A DNA stretch of 6,296 nt from a bacterium (GTDB lineage Bacteria > UBA9089 > CG2-30-40-21): contig JASEHA010000141.1 in NCBI GenBank assembly GCA_030018795.1, positions 1 through 6,296 on the forward strand, in the 5' to 3' direction. The notes under the pieces were generated by a model. The model was not told where the DNA came from. It ran no database searches and saw only the letters and a list, made by a program, of their open reading frames with translations. Within the stretch, counting starts at the first letter, position 1. Every line of letters starts with the position of its first letter. Below, in pieces: positions 1 through 6,160 of this stretch. Position numbers and translations under genes: made by a program.

Positions 1-3000
1 CCAACAGCATTTGCCTTAAGCTCAGGCAATGGCACAAAAACCGTGTACCTGTGGGTGATGGACAGGGCAGGCAATATCAATGGCTGTAAGATGAGCATTG
101 TCCTTGATACAACCAGCCCGCAGGTGATATTAAATTCACCTTTAAGTAATGGATTTGGCAAGGCTACCTTTACCCTTGGATATTATCTGTCAGAGGATGT
201 GGCCAGCATAAGCGTAACCTTTATCCGTACAGGCGAGGCTGCCCATGGGACAGAAAGCCTGCAAACAACGCGTGGGGATAATAATGTGCTGCTTGATGGC
301 AGCAGCCTTGGGCTTGTAAATGGGACAAGTTATATGATTACTATTAAAGCTATGGATTTTGCCGGAAACATCAGCCAGCCAGCCTCTGCTTACAACTGGA
401 CATATGATACCAGTCCGCCAGGGCTGCAGCTTGTTTATCCAGCAGAGAATGGGGCTGACAACAGCAGTATCCGTGTTGAATACATTCTTTCTGAGGATGT
501 CCATCCTGGATACTTGAGACTTATGTTTGGGACAACCACGATAAGCAATGGTTTAGGCTCAAAGGCTGGGAAGCAGAGCATTGAGCTGACTAATCTCGGA
601 CTTGTTGATGGGGCAATCTATACGGTCAGGCTTGAAGCAATGGATATGGCTGGAAATTTATCCTCTGTAGCTAATTCTAATTGGAGGTATGATACGACCA
701 TTGCTACACCAAGTCTTTCCCTTAGCGGCACATTTACCACATCTCAATTAGTAATGATAGATATTGGGACAGATACAGATGTGATTGGGTGGCTGTTGAG
801 TGAGAATCAGGCAACACCGCCGGAGTCAAGTGACCTGCGATGGCTGTCAGCAAAACCGTCTGTATTCTCTTTAAGCAGTGGTACTGGAATAAAGAATATC
901 TACCTCTGGGTCAAGGATATGTCCGGGAATATGAGCCATTGCATGAGGTCCATAGCCATAGATACAGAAATACCGATTATCATCTTTAGCCAACCAGCAT
1001 CAGGCGGTTTTGGGACGCAAAATATACGGGTTAAGTACAGTCTTTCTGAGGATATTGCATCAGGTACGCTCCGTTTAAGCTTTATCCAGACAGGCGGCAG
1101 CCATGACGGGTATTCGCCACATCAATATATATTGAGTGATACACTTAAGGGTGATCATTCTTTTGTAGGCACATACTCATTGGTAGATGGTGCTGTCTAC
1201 ACCGTAACCCTTGAGGGCGAGGATACTGCTGGGAACAAGGCACAGCTTGCCACAAATGTTAATTGGACATATGATATATCTGCCCCAACAATTAACATGC
1301 TTAAGCCATCAAATAATGGATGTGATAATCATGATATTGAGCTTGTATATGTGCTTTCTGAAACTGTTAAGCCAGACAGCATGCTGCTTATGTTTAGTGG
1401 GACACCAGCAAGTGCTGCCCTGCCATACAATAAGGGTACAAACACAGCAAATATTGATATTTCAGGGCTTAACTTAACCCATGGACAAACCTATACCGTA
1501 ACCATGCAGGCAAAGGATATGGCAGGTAATCCATCAGGCGTGGTTACTAAGACTAACTGGACTTATGATAATTATATTGACATACCAACATTGGAGTTGG
1601 CAACAACAACCACATCAAGGTTGGTTTATGGTACGATTACTAATGATAACGAAGCAGTGGTCTGGCTCCTTGGCGAGGGTAAAAACGCCCAGTCATCAGA
1701 CTGGAGGAGCACCAGACCATCTGCAGTTTACCTCAGTAGTGCGGAGGCAGGTGTAAAATTGGTAGATTTGTATGTCAGGGATGCAGCAGGAAACATTAAT
1801 CACACTTCAGCAACCATTACTTTAACGACATCTACCTCTGCACAACTGGGGGTTTCTATTCAATCACCCCTATCTGGTGAGGCAGCCAGCCAAACCATTC
1901 ATTTGCAATATACACTTACCGAGCCGGTTGACCCTGAGTCCTTGAGGCTGGTATTTATCCATTCATCAGGTGCAAATGATCCAAATTCACCACACACTGT
2001 AACAAATAGGCTTGTGCCGTCTGCCGGTGTCCATAATGTCCTGATAAAAGGCTATGACCTGAACATGGATGGAAATCAAACCACCACTGATTGTTTGGTT
2101 GATGGGGCAGTATATACCCTCAGGCTTGAGGCAGCAACTAAGACGTCCCAGATAAATAACCTGAGATATGACATCTCCCCGCCAGTGATAAGCCTTATCT
2201 CGCCAGCAATCAATGGCTATGGCAAGGAAACCATCCCTGTCCGATATCAGGCATCTGAGCCATTAGCACAGAATAGCCTACAGCTTATATTTTCTCGGGG
2301 GACAGAGGTGCATACAGTAACCACATTGTTATTGTCCCAGCAGGGCAGCATGTATGTCAATGGCAATGACTTAAATAATGATGGCACTGTTACAACAAGC
2401 GATATATTGATTAATGGAGCAACCTATACCATCTGTTTTCAGGCATCAGACCTTGCCGGAAACAGGGCTGCCCCGGTATATGCTGCCAACTGGATGTATG
2501 ATACAAGTATTGGCACGCCGATTATTGTTTTGTCTGGAGGTGCGACATACACCAATTCGAGCATTGTTGCTGTAAAGACAACAGAGGATAGTGATATAGC
2601 AAAATGGCTGATAAGCGAGACGCAGAAGGTAGCACCAGCCATTGATAACCCATTGTGGACAAACATGCCAACAGCATATTCATTCAGTGTTGGTGAGGGA
2701 CAGAAAACCGTGTACCTCTGGGTTCAGGATGGGGCAGGAAACATCAATCAATCTCCAGCAAGCGACACAATTATCATGGACACCATAGCACCTCAGATTA
2801 TCCTGAAGTCTCCAGCAGCAAATGGGGCAGGTAATGGGACAATTACCGCAAGTTATTACCTTTCAGAGGATGCGGCAGCAGGTACGATTACATTTAAGCC
2901 GAGTGGCAGTGGCACGGATACCACGCATGTAGTAACAGGGTTGTTATTGTATCGCGGGGAAAATACGATGGAGATAAGCACGGAGCTAAAAGATGGTGTC

Positions 3001-4503
3001 CTATACACTGTTTCTCTTGCTGCCGAAGATTTTGCCGGCAATATTGGTATTGCTGCTGTAAACCATAACTGGAGATATGATACAACCATTGGAAAACCAA
3101 CCCTGCTGCTTCGGGATCATCTAACCAATGGCACGCAGTGGACTGGTGCCAGACTGATTCGGGTTGAGATTGGCGGGGATAAAGAGGATGTCATCTGGCT
3201 GATAAATGAGGATGCAGATGCAGCAAACAACAATGATCTGCCATGGCAGCAGAATAAGCCAGCCTATTTTACACTTGGAACAACAAGCGGAATACATACT
3301 GTTTTTCTCTGGATGAGGGATAGGGCAGGCAATATCTCGGATGCAGCCTCCTGCTCTATTAGCCTTGATATGGAGCTGCCAACACTACAGGGAACACCTA
3401 CGGCTAATGGGCAGTTTTTCCCGAGTGGTACATATACTATTACATGGGATGCCTCCTTAGCTGCCTCAGGGATTGTTCAATATGAGGTGCAGGAGTATTC
3501 CGGCAGCATAACACCTGTTGCCGAGGATTGGCAGAATAAAGCAAATGCCTATTTCGTCCCAGGAACAACATCTATTCTTGGTTTTAAGAACAAGAAGCAT
3601 GGGGATAGCTTCTGGTATCGGCTGAGGGCAAGAAATAATGTTGGGGAATGGAGCCCTTATTCGTGTATATCTGAAAGGGTTATTATTGCCCAGTTGTTTG
3701 GAACAAATACAGAGGTATTGGGCTCAAGCACAGATGGACGGGCATTAGTTAATATTCCCAAAGATGTGCTTACCCTTGATACCTATCTTATTATTGGCCG
3801 TGATCCATTGAATCATCCCAGGCTGACAAACCCAGAGTCTATTCAGTGTGCAAATGCTAAAGATGATGTTGACCTGTCATGGGATAGGGTTGATAATACC
3901 ATTACCGAGTTTACTGCCTATGCCTGTGATAATGGCATAGATACACGCATTAGTACCTTTACCCAGAAGGTAAGAATAACACTCAAATATCAGGATGTTA
4001 ACCAGGATGGGTTTGTGGACAATGTGCCTTACAAGCTTGATGAGCTTACCCTGAAGATATTCTGGCTGAATGAGAGCACAAAGCAATGGGAACAGGTAGA
4101 AACCTCAAGTGTGGACTCAAGTAACAATATGGTCAGTGCTGAGGTAGAGCATTTTTCCACCTTTATACTGCGTGGCATACCACTGCGGCCGGCTGCTGTG
4201 CTCGGTAATGTCAGGGTTTATCCAAATCCATACAAGCCAAACAGCAACCCAAATCACAATTCAGGGATTCATTTTGGGGGCACAGCTGCCCCATTTGAGG
4301 AAAGGCTGACCGAGAATGTTACAATTAAGATATTTACTGTTAGCGGAGAATTGGTCAGGGTGATAGATGGACAGACATCCGGCGAATATGTCTGGGATAT
4401 TAAGAATGACGATGGTGATGAGATTTCAACCGGTGTCTATATTTACCAGATTACCAATGAGCAGGGTGGAAATAGCTTTGGGAAGATAGCGATAGTAAGG
4501 TGA
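1..4503 (+). CDS. Giant Ig-like repeat surface/secreted protein with T9SS-type C-terminal sorting domain (5' partial)
   Basis: The frame is open from base 1 and ends at TGA 4501-4503, giving 1500 visible residues. The first residues (PTAFALSSGNG..KTVYLWV) match the inside of a later repeat (PTAYSFSVGEGQKTVYLWV), so the window starts inside a module and the GTG at 43 is not a start. Order by residue: part of an A module (1-36); eleven Ig-like modules (37-1123); an FN3-like domain (1124-1230); a ZU5-like region (about 1231-1395); a sorting domain (about 1402-1500). A modules carry WLLSE and KTVYLWVxDxAGN; B modules carry YxLSED, LVDGAxYTVxLEAxDxAGN and end NWxYD. No catalytic motif is visible. 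Inference: a long, stalk-like exported protein for adhesion, an extracellular matrix or an S-layer-like coat, delivered by a type IX-like route. The PorV-like gene downstream fits this. The signal peptide and any N-terminal functional domain would lie upstream. Sure of the CDS and its architecture, less sure of the role. Confidence 0.95.
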   Translation, partial: PTAFALSSGNGTKTVYLWVMDRAGNINGCKMSIVLDTTSPQVILNSPLSNGFGKATFTLGYYLSEDVASISVTFIRTGEAAHGTESLQTTRGDNNVLLDGSSLGLVNGTSYMITIKAMDFAGNISQPASAYNWTYDTSPPGLQLVYPAENGADNSSIRVEYILSEDVHPGYLRLMFGTTTISNGLGSKAGKQSIELTNLGLVDGAIYTVRLEAMDMAGNLSSVANSNWRYDTTIATPSLSLSGTFTTSQLVMIDIGTDTDVIGWLLSENQATPPESSDLRWLSAKPSVFSLSSGTGIKNIYLWVKDMSGNMSHCMRSIAIDTEIPIIIFSQPASGGFGTQNIRVKYSLSEDIASGTLRLSFIQTGGSHDGYSPHQYILSDTLKGDHSFVGTYSLVDGAVYTVTLEGEDTAGNKAQLATNVNWTYDISAPTINMLKPSNNGCDNHDIELVYVLSETVKPDSMLLMFSGTPASAALPYNKGTNTANIDISGLNLTHGQTYTVTMQAKDMAGNPSGVVTKTNWTYDNYIDIPTLELATTTTSRLVYGTITNDNEAVVWLLGEGKNAQSSDWRSTRPSAVYLSSAEAGVKLVDLYVRDAAGNINHTSATITLTTSTSAQLGVSIQSPLSGEAASQTIHLQYTLTEPVDPESLRLVFIHSSGANDPNSPHTVTNRLVPSAGVHNVLIKGYDLNMDGNQTTTDCLVDGAVYTLRLEAATKTSQINNLRYDISPPVISLISPAINGYGKETIPVRYQASEPLAQNSLQLIFSRGTEVHTVTTLLLSQQGSMYVNGNDLNNDGTVTTSDILINGATYTICFQASDLAGNRAAPVYAANWMYDTSIGTPIIVLSGGATYTNSSIVAVKTTEDSDIAKWLISETQKVAPAIDNPLWTNMPTAYSFSVGEGQKTVYLWVQDGAGNINQSPASDTIIMDTIAPQIILKSPAANGAGNGTITASYYLSEDAAAGTITFKPSGSGTDTTHVVTGLLLYRGENTMEISTELKDGVLYTVSLAAEDFAGNIGIAAVNHNWRYDTTIGKPTLLLRDHLTNGTQWTGARLIRVEIGGDKEDVIWLINEDADAANNNDLPWQQNKPAYFTLGTTSGIHTVFLWMRDRAGNISDAASCSISLDMELPTLQGTPTANGQFFPSGTYTITWDASLAASGIVQYEVQEYSGSITPVAEDWQNKANAYFVPGTTSILGFKNKKHGDSFWYRLRARNNVGEWSPYSCISERVIIAQLFGTNTEVLGSSTDGRALVNIPKDVLTLDTYLIIGRDPLNHPRLTNPESIQCANAKDDVDLSWDRVDNTITEFTAYACDNGIDTRISTFTQKVRITLKYQDVNQDGFVDNVPYKLDELTLKIFWLNESTKQWEQVETSSVDSSNNMVSAEVEHFSTFILRGIPLRPAAVLGNVRVYPNPYKPNSNPNHNSGIHFGGTAAPFEERLTENVTIKIFTVSGELVRVIDGQTSGEYVWDIKNDDGDEISTGVYIYQITNEQGGNSFGKIAIVR
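2056..2091 (+). other. Dockerin/EF-hand-like calcium loop inside module B5
   Basis: Residues 686-697 read DLNMDGNQTTTD, which fits the 12-residue loop DxNxDGxxxxxD of type I dockerins and EF-hands, with Asp at positions 1, 5 and 12 and Asn at 3. The residues after it (CLVDGAVYTL) return at once to the B-module pattern, so the loop is an insertion within the Ig-like fold and not a separate dockerin, which would need two loops and helices. Likely role, by family knowledge: calcium binding that stiffens the module. Confidence 0.6.
2368..2403 (+). other. Dockerin/EF-hand-like calcium loop inside module B6
   Basis: Residues 790-801 read DLNNDGTVTTSD, followed by ILINGATYTI. All loop ligand positions (D1, N3, D5, D12) and the central Gly at 6 are present, and the SDIL ending is very close to typical dockerin loops. 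It sits at the same place in the fold as the loop of B5, just before the (L/I)xxGAxYT strand, so the two probably arose by duplication of one looped B module. Confidence 0.65.
3370..3690 (+). other. FN3-like domain after the Ig-like array
   Basis: Residues 1124-1230. The stretch has the alternating strand pattern of a fibronectin type III or similar β-sandwich: YTITWDASLAASGIVQYEVQE, then DWQNKA, then FWYRLRARNNVGEWSPYS. The YRLRARN..G.WSPYS ending is characteristic of FN3-like repeats. It differs clearly from the A and B modules and marks the end of the array. No RGD or other binding motif is seen. Confidence 0.7.
3691..4185 (+). other. ZU5-like β-rich region with a DxNxDGxxD loop
   Basis: Residues about 1231-1395. 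The pattern GxALVNIPKDVL, then KVRITLKYQD, then LTLKIFWLNESTKQWEQV, then VSAEVEHFSTFIL resembles ZU5-like or similar autoproteolysis-related β-domains that often sit before C-terminal sorting domains in large bacterial surface proteins. An Asp-rich loop, DVNQDGFVD (residues 1332-1340, bases 3994-4020), looks like a thrombospondin-3 or EF-type calcium site. The family call is by eye. I see no HFS-type cleavage triad exactly as in ZU5-UPA autoproteases, only the HFS of EVEHFSTF, so self-cleavage is not claimed. Confidence 0.5.
4204..4500 (+). other. T9SS type A-like / FlgD-like C-terminal sorting domain
   Basis: Residues about 1402-1500, at the extreme C-terminus. Visible marks: VRVYPNPYKPN at the start; TIKIFTVSGELVRVI in the middle; GEYVWDIKNDDGDEISTGVYIYQI; and the end GKIAIVR. 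This order (YPNP, IxIFxxxGxxV, WDxxNxxGxxxxxGVYxY, GKxxxxR) is the hallmark of the secretion-system C-terminal sorting domains of T9SS and of the FlgD-type Ig-like domain that replaces them in many candidate phyla. In T9SS this domain directs crossing of the outer membrane and is removed or kept for surface attachment. An insert (about residues 1412-1435, PNSNPNHNSGIHFGG..) lengthens the first loop. Confidence 0.85.
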
Positions 4504-4507
4504 TGGG

Positions 4508-4540
4508 AGTGAGTAGTAGGTAGTGAGTAGTAAGTAGTAG
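4508..4540 (+). repeat. GAGTAGTA microrepeat just after the cargo gene
   Basis: AGTGAGTAGTA occurs at 4508-4518 and again, exact, at 4522-4532 (period 14), followed by AGTAGTAG at 4533-4540. It begins 5 bases after the stop codon. It looks like slippage-generated low-complexity DNA, similar in kind to the short repeats after the PorV-like gene. No function is evident. Confidence 0.75.
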
Positions 4541-4565
4541 GAACGGCTTGGTGAATTGGGCGGTA

Positions 4566-4598
4566 GGGGCGGGGTTTCCCCGCCCTGATTGGTAGGGC
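4566..4598 (+). terminator. Perfect GC hairpin, possible terminator of the cargo gene, with an alternative pairing
   Basis: GGGCGGGG (4567-4574), loop TTT, CCCCGCCC (4578-4585) form an 8-bp perfect stem, extended by a G-T pair at 4566/4586. It begins 63 bases after the stop codon. It lacks the T-tract of a classical intrinsic terminator (GATTGG follows), so it could equally be a REP-like palindrome or a 3'-end stabiliser. The right strand can instead pair with AGGGC at 4594-4598 (GCCCT 4582-4586, 7-base loop), a weaker and mutually exclusive fold. Confidence 0.4.
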
Positions 4599-4603
4599 AA
4601 GCA

Positions 4604-4638
4604 TCCAGCAATTCTCATTATGAAATTTTTAACCACAA
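4604..4638 (+). repeat. R1 block, copy 1 (35 nt identical to 6214-6248)
   Basis: Starts TCCAGCAATTCTCATTATG and ends TTTTTAACCACAA; all 35 bases are identical in the copy at 6214. It is followed by a 26-base spacer that is not conserved, and then by the palindromic element at 4665. It has no meaningful ORF and no clear internal fold. It lies between the cargo gene and the PorV-like gene, 147 bases before the latter's ATG. Confidence 0.9.
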
Positions 4639-4664
4639 AGAGCTATCTAAATTTGAGAGATAAA

Positions 4665-4730
4665 GTAGCCCAACATTCTATGTTGGCATATGTTGGCATT
4701 AGATATGCCAGGATAGAATACTGGGCTACC
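4665..4730 (+). repeat. Nested palindromic element, copy 1
   Basis: Arms 4665-4689 (starts GTAGCCCA) and 4705-4729 (ends TGGGCTAC) match at 21 of 25 positions as an inverted repeat, so the element can form a long hairpin. Each arm is also a palindrome: CCAACAT-TCT-ATGTTGG (4670-4686, perfect 7 bp) and CCAGGAT-AGA-ATACTGG (4708-4724, 6 of 7), with complementary loops TCT and AGA. ATGTTGGCAT is exactly tandem-duplicated (4680-4689, 4690-4699); the copy at 6281-6290 has it once. ATAAA flanks the element on both sides (4660-4664 and 4731-4735), which may be a target-site duplication. It ends 55 bases before the PorV-like ATG. A small non-autonomous mobile element or an RNA leader structure are both possible. 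Confidence 0.85.
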
Positions 4731-4773
4731 ATAAATACCAATTTCTTTATTGATTGCATATATTACAATAGAT

Positions 4774-4779
4774 GAGGTG
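4774..4779 (+). promoter_or_regulatory. Shine-Dalgarno site of the PorV-like gene
   Basis: GAGGTG matches six contiguous bases of the canonical anti-SD complement (GGAGGTG). It is 6 bases from the ATG at 4786, which decides that start over the in-frame TTG at 4750. Confidence 0.8.
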
Positions 4780-4785
4780 TATAAA

Positions 4786-4908
4786 ATGAATACGTTGTTA
4801 TTTCATGGACATGGTTATAGTTTTAGAAAGGCAGCAGAAATATTGATACTGATGTTTATAACTTCCATGCTGCTGGTTTCAATCCTTACCAGCACAGCAG
4901 CAGCAGCA
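4786..4908 (+). other. Signal peptide of the PorV-like protein
   Basis: Residues 1-41. The N-region is long (R14, K15), the core LILMFITSMLLVSIL is strongly hydrophobic, and four Ala codons, all GCA, precede Gly42, with a likely signal peptidase I cut after A40 or A41. The (GCA)4 run is a microsatellite that could vary in length without harm. There is no lipobox Cys. Confidence 0.8.
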
Positions 4909-5739
4909 GGCAGTGTTGCCACAAAGAGTGGTCAGTTCTTAAAGATTGGTGCTGGGGCAAGGGCAATGGCAATGGGCGGGGCACAAGTGGCATTGGCAGA
5001 CGATGCCTATGCCTTATACTGGAATCCAGCCGGGTTATCTACCATTAAGCGGCGAGAGACCATCTTTAGCTACATGTTTCATGTTCAGGAGATGAAGGTT
5101 GGGTATCTGGGGGTTATTACCCCTCACAAGAAAGGGGTAATGGGTGCCAGCATCAGCTACCTTACCCATGATAACATCCTCGGCTATGACCATGTGGCCA
5201 AATCCACTGGCTGGTTTGAGGCAGGTGATATGGCTGTAGATGTATCCTATGGTCAAAAGGTAGGTAAGAGGTTTTCTGCTGGTGCAAATATCAAGCTTAT
5301 CTCTGAGAAGATTGATACCAATCAGGATATTGGTCTTGGGCTTGACCTTGGCGGAATGTTCTGGATGAACAAGTATGCCAGTATGGGAGCAGTATTGAAA
5401 AATGTTGCCTTAAAAGAATTACAGCTTGATAAGAAAAAAGAAGCCTTTCCCACAACCCTGACCATAGGGATTGCCTGTCAGATACCAGAGGCAGACCTGA
5501 ACCTTACCTGCGATGCCACCATTCCCTCTGACAACAATGCCTATCTCAATGCTGGGGTAGAATACTCATATCAACATAGCCTGACCGCCAGGCTTGGGGT
5601 CAGGGGCGGACCTGCAAACGATTCTGCCCTGACTGCCGGGTTTGGATATAGCTTTGGGCTGTTTGGCATCGACTATGCCATAGAACCCTTTGGAGATATG
5701 GGCAGTTCCCATCATGTTTCTGTGCAATATCGATTCTAA
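4786..5739 (+). CDS. PorV/PorQ (UPF0164) family outer-membrane β-barrel protein
   Basis: 317 residues, ATG 4786 to TAA 5737-5739. Residues 1-41 look like a Sec signal peptide: R14 K15, a hydrophobic core about 19-34, then TSTAAAA before GSV. The mature N-terminus carries the family signature: SGQFLKIGAGARAMAMGGA, then VALADDAYALYWNPAGL (residues 48-84). After it come about a dozen alternating amphipathic strands with short turns (GVMGASISYL, FSAGANIKLISEK, ASMGAVLKNVAL, LTARLGVRGG, SALTAGFGYSFG), ending HHVSVQYRF with the terminal Phe of β-barrel proteins recognised by BAM. Family knowledge: FadL-like barrels; PorV shuttles T9SS cargo from the translocon to the attachment complex, while PorQ and PorZ serve surface attachment. 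The length is shorter than Bacteroidetes PorV and near PorQ or the UPF0164 proteins of candidate phyla. It lies 282 bp after a sorting-domain cargo gene on the same strand, which supports a cargo-receptor role. Symbol withheld, as PorV and PorQ cannot be told apart by eye. Confidence 0.9.
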   Translation: MNTLLFHGHGYSFRKAAEILILMFITSMLLVSILTSTAAAAGSVATKSGQFLKIGAGARAMAMGGAQVALADDAYALYWNPAGLSTIKRRETIFSYMFHVQEMKVGYLGVITPHKKGVMGASISYLTHDNILGYDHVAKSTGWFEAGDMAVDVSYGQKVGKRFSAGANIKLISEKIDTNQDIGLGLDLGGMFWMNKYASMGAVLKNVALKELQLDKKKEAFPTTLTIGIACQIPEADLNLTCDATIPSDNNAYLNAGVEYSYQHSLTARLGVRGGPANDSALTAGFGYSFGLFGIDYAIEPFGDMGSSHHVSVQYRF

Positions 5740-5813
5740 TGGACAGGTTGGTTAGGTTGAAGGCTGAAGACTATTACTCGATGTTCAAGTTTTTATTGGT
5801 GACCAAGTAAGGA

Positions 5814-5829
5814 GGCGAGAAGGCGAGAA
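5814..5829 (+). repeat. GGCGAGAA tandem pair
   Basis: Two exact adjacent copies, 5814-5821 and 5822-5829. Low-complexity DNA after the PorV-like gene; no function seen. Confidence 0.7.
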
Positions 5830-5837
5830 GAATGGGA

Positions 5838-5946
5838 TTTGATGGGAAAGGATTGCAACGAGTAGGGAGTGCACCAGGCACCAGAGCACCATGCACCAGG
5901 ACACCAGACACCGTGAGAAACTGATATTTGATGAAAAAAGGATTGC
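5838..5946 (+). repeat. Imperfect direct repeat TTTGATG..AAAGGATTGC
   Basis: TTTGATG, 2 bases, AAAGGATTGC at 5838-5856 recurs as TTTGATG, 3 bases, AAAGGATTGC at 5927-5946. The similarity continues weakly after each copy (CAACGA against GACCGA). The CACCAG run lies between the copies, so the whole may be a small duplicated unit. Confidence 0.6.
5872..5913 (+). repeat. CACCAG short-period repeat
   Basis: CACCAG or a one-base variant starts at 5872, 5879, 5887 (CACCAT), 5894, 5902 and 5909 (CACCG), so the period is 7-8 bases. GTGCACCAG at 5869-5877 also has an exact reverse complement, CTGGTGCAC, at 5953-5961. The period is not a multiple of three and no frame supports a product. Confidence 0.75.
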
Positions 5947-6111
5947 GACCGACTGGTGCACTGGCTATGGGGTTATTACTCCCTTTTTCTTACTCATACA
6001 TTTGCTGCAAATCACCATAATCGCACAGGTTGAAATTTTTGAATGAAAAATTACGATTCACGGTAAACCAAGACTTTACTTCCTGCTAATCATGTTCACA
6101 AACTTCATTCT

Positions 6112-6145
6112 TTTGTTGTTTCGCAGCATTTGTTGTTTCGCAACA
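6112..6145 (+). repeat. 17-bp tandem repeat upstream of the promoter
   Basis: TTTGTTGTTTCGCAGCA (6112-6128) is followed directly by the same unit with one change, CAACA for CAGCA (6129-6145), then by TTT as the start of a third. It ends 15 bases before the -35 box of the promoter at 6161, a position where an activator or an UP-type element would act. That role is inference from position only. Confidence 0.75.
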
Positions 6146-6160
6146 TTTCTTAGAAATTAC

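Larger units (their letters stand above)
1..3369 (+). repeat. Coding array of alternating Ig-like modules in A-B-B order
   Basis: Boundaries are set at the conserved Asp that ends each module (usually the D of NWxYD or of IxLD). A0 1-108 (partial), B1 109-408, B2 409-693, A1 694-963, B3 964-1275, B4 1276-1569, A2 1570-1830, B5 1831-2172, B6 2173-2502, A3 2503-2781, B7 2782-3081, A4 3082-3369. A modules run 87-96 residues and B modules 95-114. The order A-BB-A-BB-A-BB-A-B-A gives a supermodule of about 855, 867 and 951 bp, the last longer because B5 and B6 carry inserts. The modules are diverged rather than near-identical, so the array is old, although short runs of DNA are shared (for example AAAACCGTGTACCT near 37 and 2703). 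The A2/B5 boundary is the least certain, because B5 lacks the usual opening. Confidence 0.85.
5740..6160. other. Gene-free stretch with degenerate short repeats
   Basis: No ORF with coding character is seen on either strand, and no tRNA or rRNA signature. It holds short purine-rich and CACCAG repeats (5814-5946), a 7-bp AT inverted repeat (AATTTTT 6034-6040, AAAAATT 6046-6052) and a 17-bp tandem repeat (6112-6145). No convincing terminator for the PorV-like gene was found. The only candidate is a weak GGGG/CTCC pairing before TTTTTCTT at 5984. Confidence 0.7.

Noticed and set aside
43..45. GTG at 43 as the start of the large gene
   Set aside because: The frame is open to base 1 and codons 1-14 already encode the conserved beginning of the KTVYLWV motif, so the true start lies upstream of the window.
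190..504. Minus-strand ORF opposite modules B1 and B2
   Set aside because: It is fully inside the strongly supported repeat gene and has no recognisable domain. The same applies to the other minus-strand and +2/+3 frames inside both genes.
4426..4636. Two overlapping 61-codon minus-strand ORFs across the intergenic region
   Set aside because: Their codons come from the GAGTAGTA microrepeat (read as Tyr/Leu/Thr runs) and the GC hairpin, and they overlap each other and the sorting domain.
4693..4769. Promoters before the PorV-like gene: TTGGCA 15 bp TAGAAT (4693-4719), or a lone TACAAT at 4764
   Set aside because: The first has a short spacer and lies within the palindrome. The second has no -35 box and would start transcription inside the Shine-Dalgarno region. 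TTGAGA (4653) with TTCTAT is also weak.
4750..4785. In-frame TTG at 4750 as start of the PorV-like gene
   Set aside because: It has no Shine-Dalgarno site, and it would add 12 residues to an already long signal-peptide N-region. The ATG at 4786 has GAGGTG at 6 bases.
5796..5806. TTGGTGACCAA palindrome as an operator or terminator
   Set aside because: A 5-bp inverted repeat around a single base, with no promoter or T-tract beside it, is easily expected by chance.
5969..5990. Terminator after the PorV-like gene: GGGG, loop, CTCC, then TTTTTCTT
   Set aside because: Only three G-C pairs and one G-T pair, more than 200 bases from the stop codon, so too weak to call.
5872..6145. CRISPR-like array
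   Set aside because: The repeats are short, adjacent or of 7-17-bp period, with no spacers of uniform length and no cas gene.
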